DNA of 64,000 bases, from assembly GCA_946894095.1 (NCBI GenBank), contig OX335644.1, positions 5,871,595 to 5,935,594 of the forward strand. Reading direction: 5' to 3'. Each line of letters opens with the position of its first letter. Position 1 is the stretch's first letter. A program made the position numbers and the translations under genes. This document shows positions 63,303-64,000 of the stretch, in pieces. The notes beneath the pieces are model-generated. The model was not told where the DNA came from. It worked only from the letters and a program-made list of their open reading frames with translations, and did no database searches. The stretch comes from Incurvaria masculella. Its lineage: Eukaryota; Arthropoda; Insecta; Lepidoptera; Incurvariidae.

Positions 63303-64000
63303 AATCCAATAAGGACTCAGGAAGGAAAATGGGCTAGAACATATCAGGATAAAGCGAACATCTTTGCAAATCACCTTGCAAAGATTTTTATCCCAAATGA
63401 ACCAGGAATTGACGTAGATGAATCACATATTGATGAAGTTATCAACCAAGACTTTCAGCTAGATGTTCCCATAAAGCCCACAACTCCACAAGAACTAATT
63501 AGAACAATTAATAACCTAGTAAACAAAAAGGCTCCAGGCTTCGATCTGATCGACAAAAAGGTACTAAAAGAACTCCCTCGAAAAGCCTTAGTATTTATAA
63601 CATCCCTTTTTAACGGCATGCTCAGAACAGGATGCTTCCCAGCCCTGTGGAAAGTGTCACAAATTATAATGGTACAGAAACCAGGAAAACCTAGCCAGGA
63701 GCTTACCTCTTACAGACCAATCAGTCTGTTGCCGATCTTATCCAACTTATTCGAGAAGATCCTGCTGAAAAGGCTGTTAAATGCTCTCTCGGAACTATCC
63801 ATTATACCAGATCACCAGTTTGGCTTTCGACGGGAACATGCCACGATCGAACAGATACATAGAGTGTGCAAAGCTATTAGGACATCATTTGAACACAGAG
63901 AATATTGCTCCTCCGCCTTCCTGGACATACAGCAGGCATTCGACAAAGTATGGCACAAAGGATTGCTATATAAAATAAAATCACTTCTACCGCACTCATT
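63303..64000 (+). mobile_element. Jockey-type retrotransposon, reverse transcriptase part (runs off the window)
   Basis: The + strand frame is open from about 63306 to the window end: IRTQEGKWARTYQDKANIFA, ELIRTINNLVNKKAPGFDLI, LRTGCFPALWKVSQIIMVQK, YRPISLLPILSNLFEKILLK, HQFGFRREHATIEQIHR and SSAFLDIQQAFDKVWHKGLL (first catalytic Asp). It joins head to head with the inverted 5' part at about 63300-63306. Confidence 0.92.

Overview
The window looks like a stretch of insect, most likely lepidopteran (moth or butterfly), nuclear genome. The evidence is one multi-exon gene with long AT-rich introns and GC-rich exons, short TTAGG-type telomere motifs, non-LTR retrotransposons of several clades, and dense SINE and MITE families that I associate with Lepidoptera. 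The order is an inference; no marker gene fixes the species.

Only one protein-coding gene of the host could be established: a class I unconventional myosin of the Myo1D/Myo31DF type on the + strand, 23719-51352. I resolved 17 coding exons. All splice phases agree and together they give 986 codons and a TGA stop. The motor (P-loop, switch I, switch II), the IQ neck and the TH1 tail are present in order. Only the first roughly 30 residues, encoded by an upstream exon, were not found. The 3' UTR probably ends after the AATAAA at 52040.

Region by region: 1-12 kb is repeat-rich intergenic or 5' intronic DNA (SINE family A, SINE family B, a piggyBac-type MITE with a SINE nested in it). 12.2-17.6 kb is a 5.4 kb inverted repeat with about 2.1-2.2 kb arms around a decayed RTE-type retrotransposon. 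17.6-23.7 kb has few recognisable features. 23.7-26.8 kb is an unusual array in which the 3' part of a myosin exon plus its donor site has been tandemly copied 11 times with a period near 163 bp; two SINEs and one MITE have inserted into it. 27-51 kb holds the rest of the myosin. Intron 13 contains an apparently intact 4.06 kb two-ORF retrotransposon (antisense) that landed inside an older SINE. Intron 16 contains a 5'-truncated relative with one in-frame stop. 52-59 kb is the 3' flank with small unrecognised ORFs and MITEs. 59041-62090 is a 3.05 kb element with 28-bp terminal inverted repeats and an 8-bp target duplication. 62.4-64 kb is a Jockey-type element with its 5' part inverted, running off the window.

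The most unusual signal is that the same myosin gene carries partial copies of its own exons at five places: the exon 1 array, a triplicated exon 2 acceptor, short exon 3 and exon 7 fragments just after their donors, and a decayed copy of the terminal exon's end just before the real one. Exon numbers are numbers within this window (E1-E17). Percent identities were not computed; alignments were made by eye.
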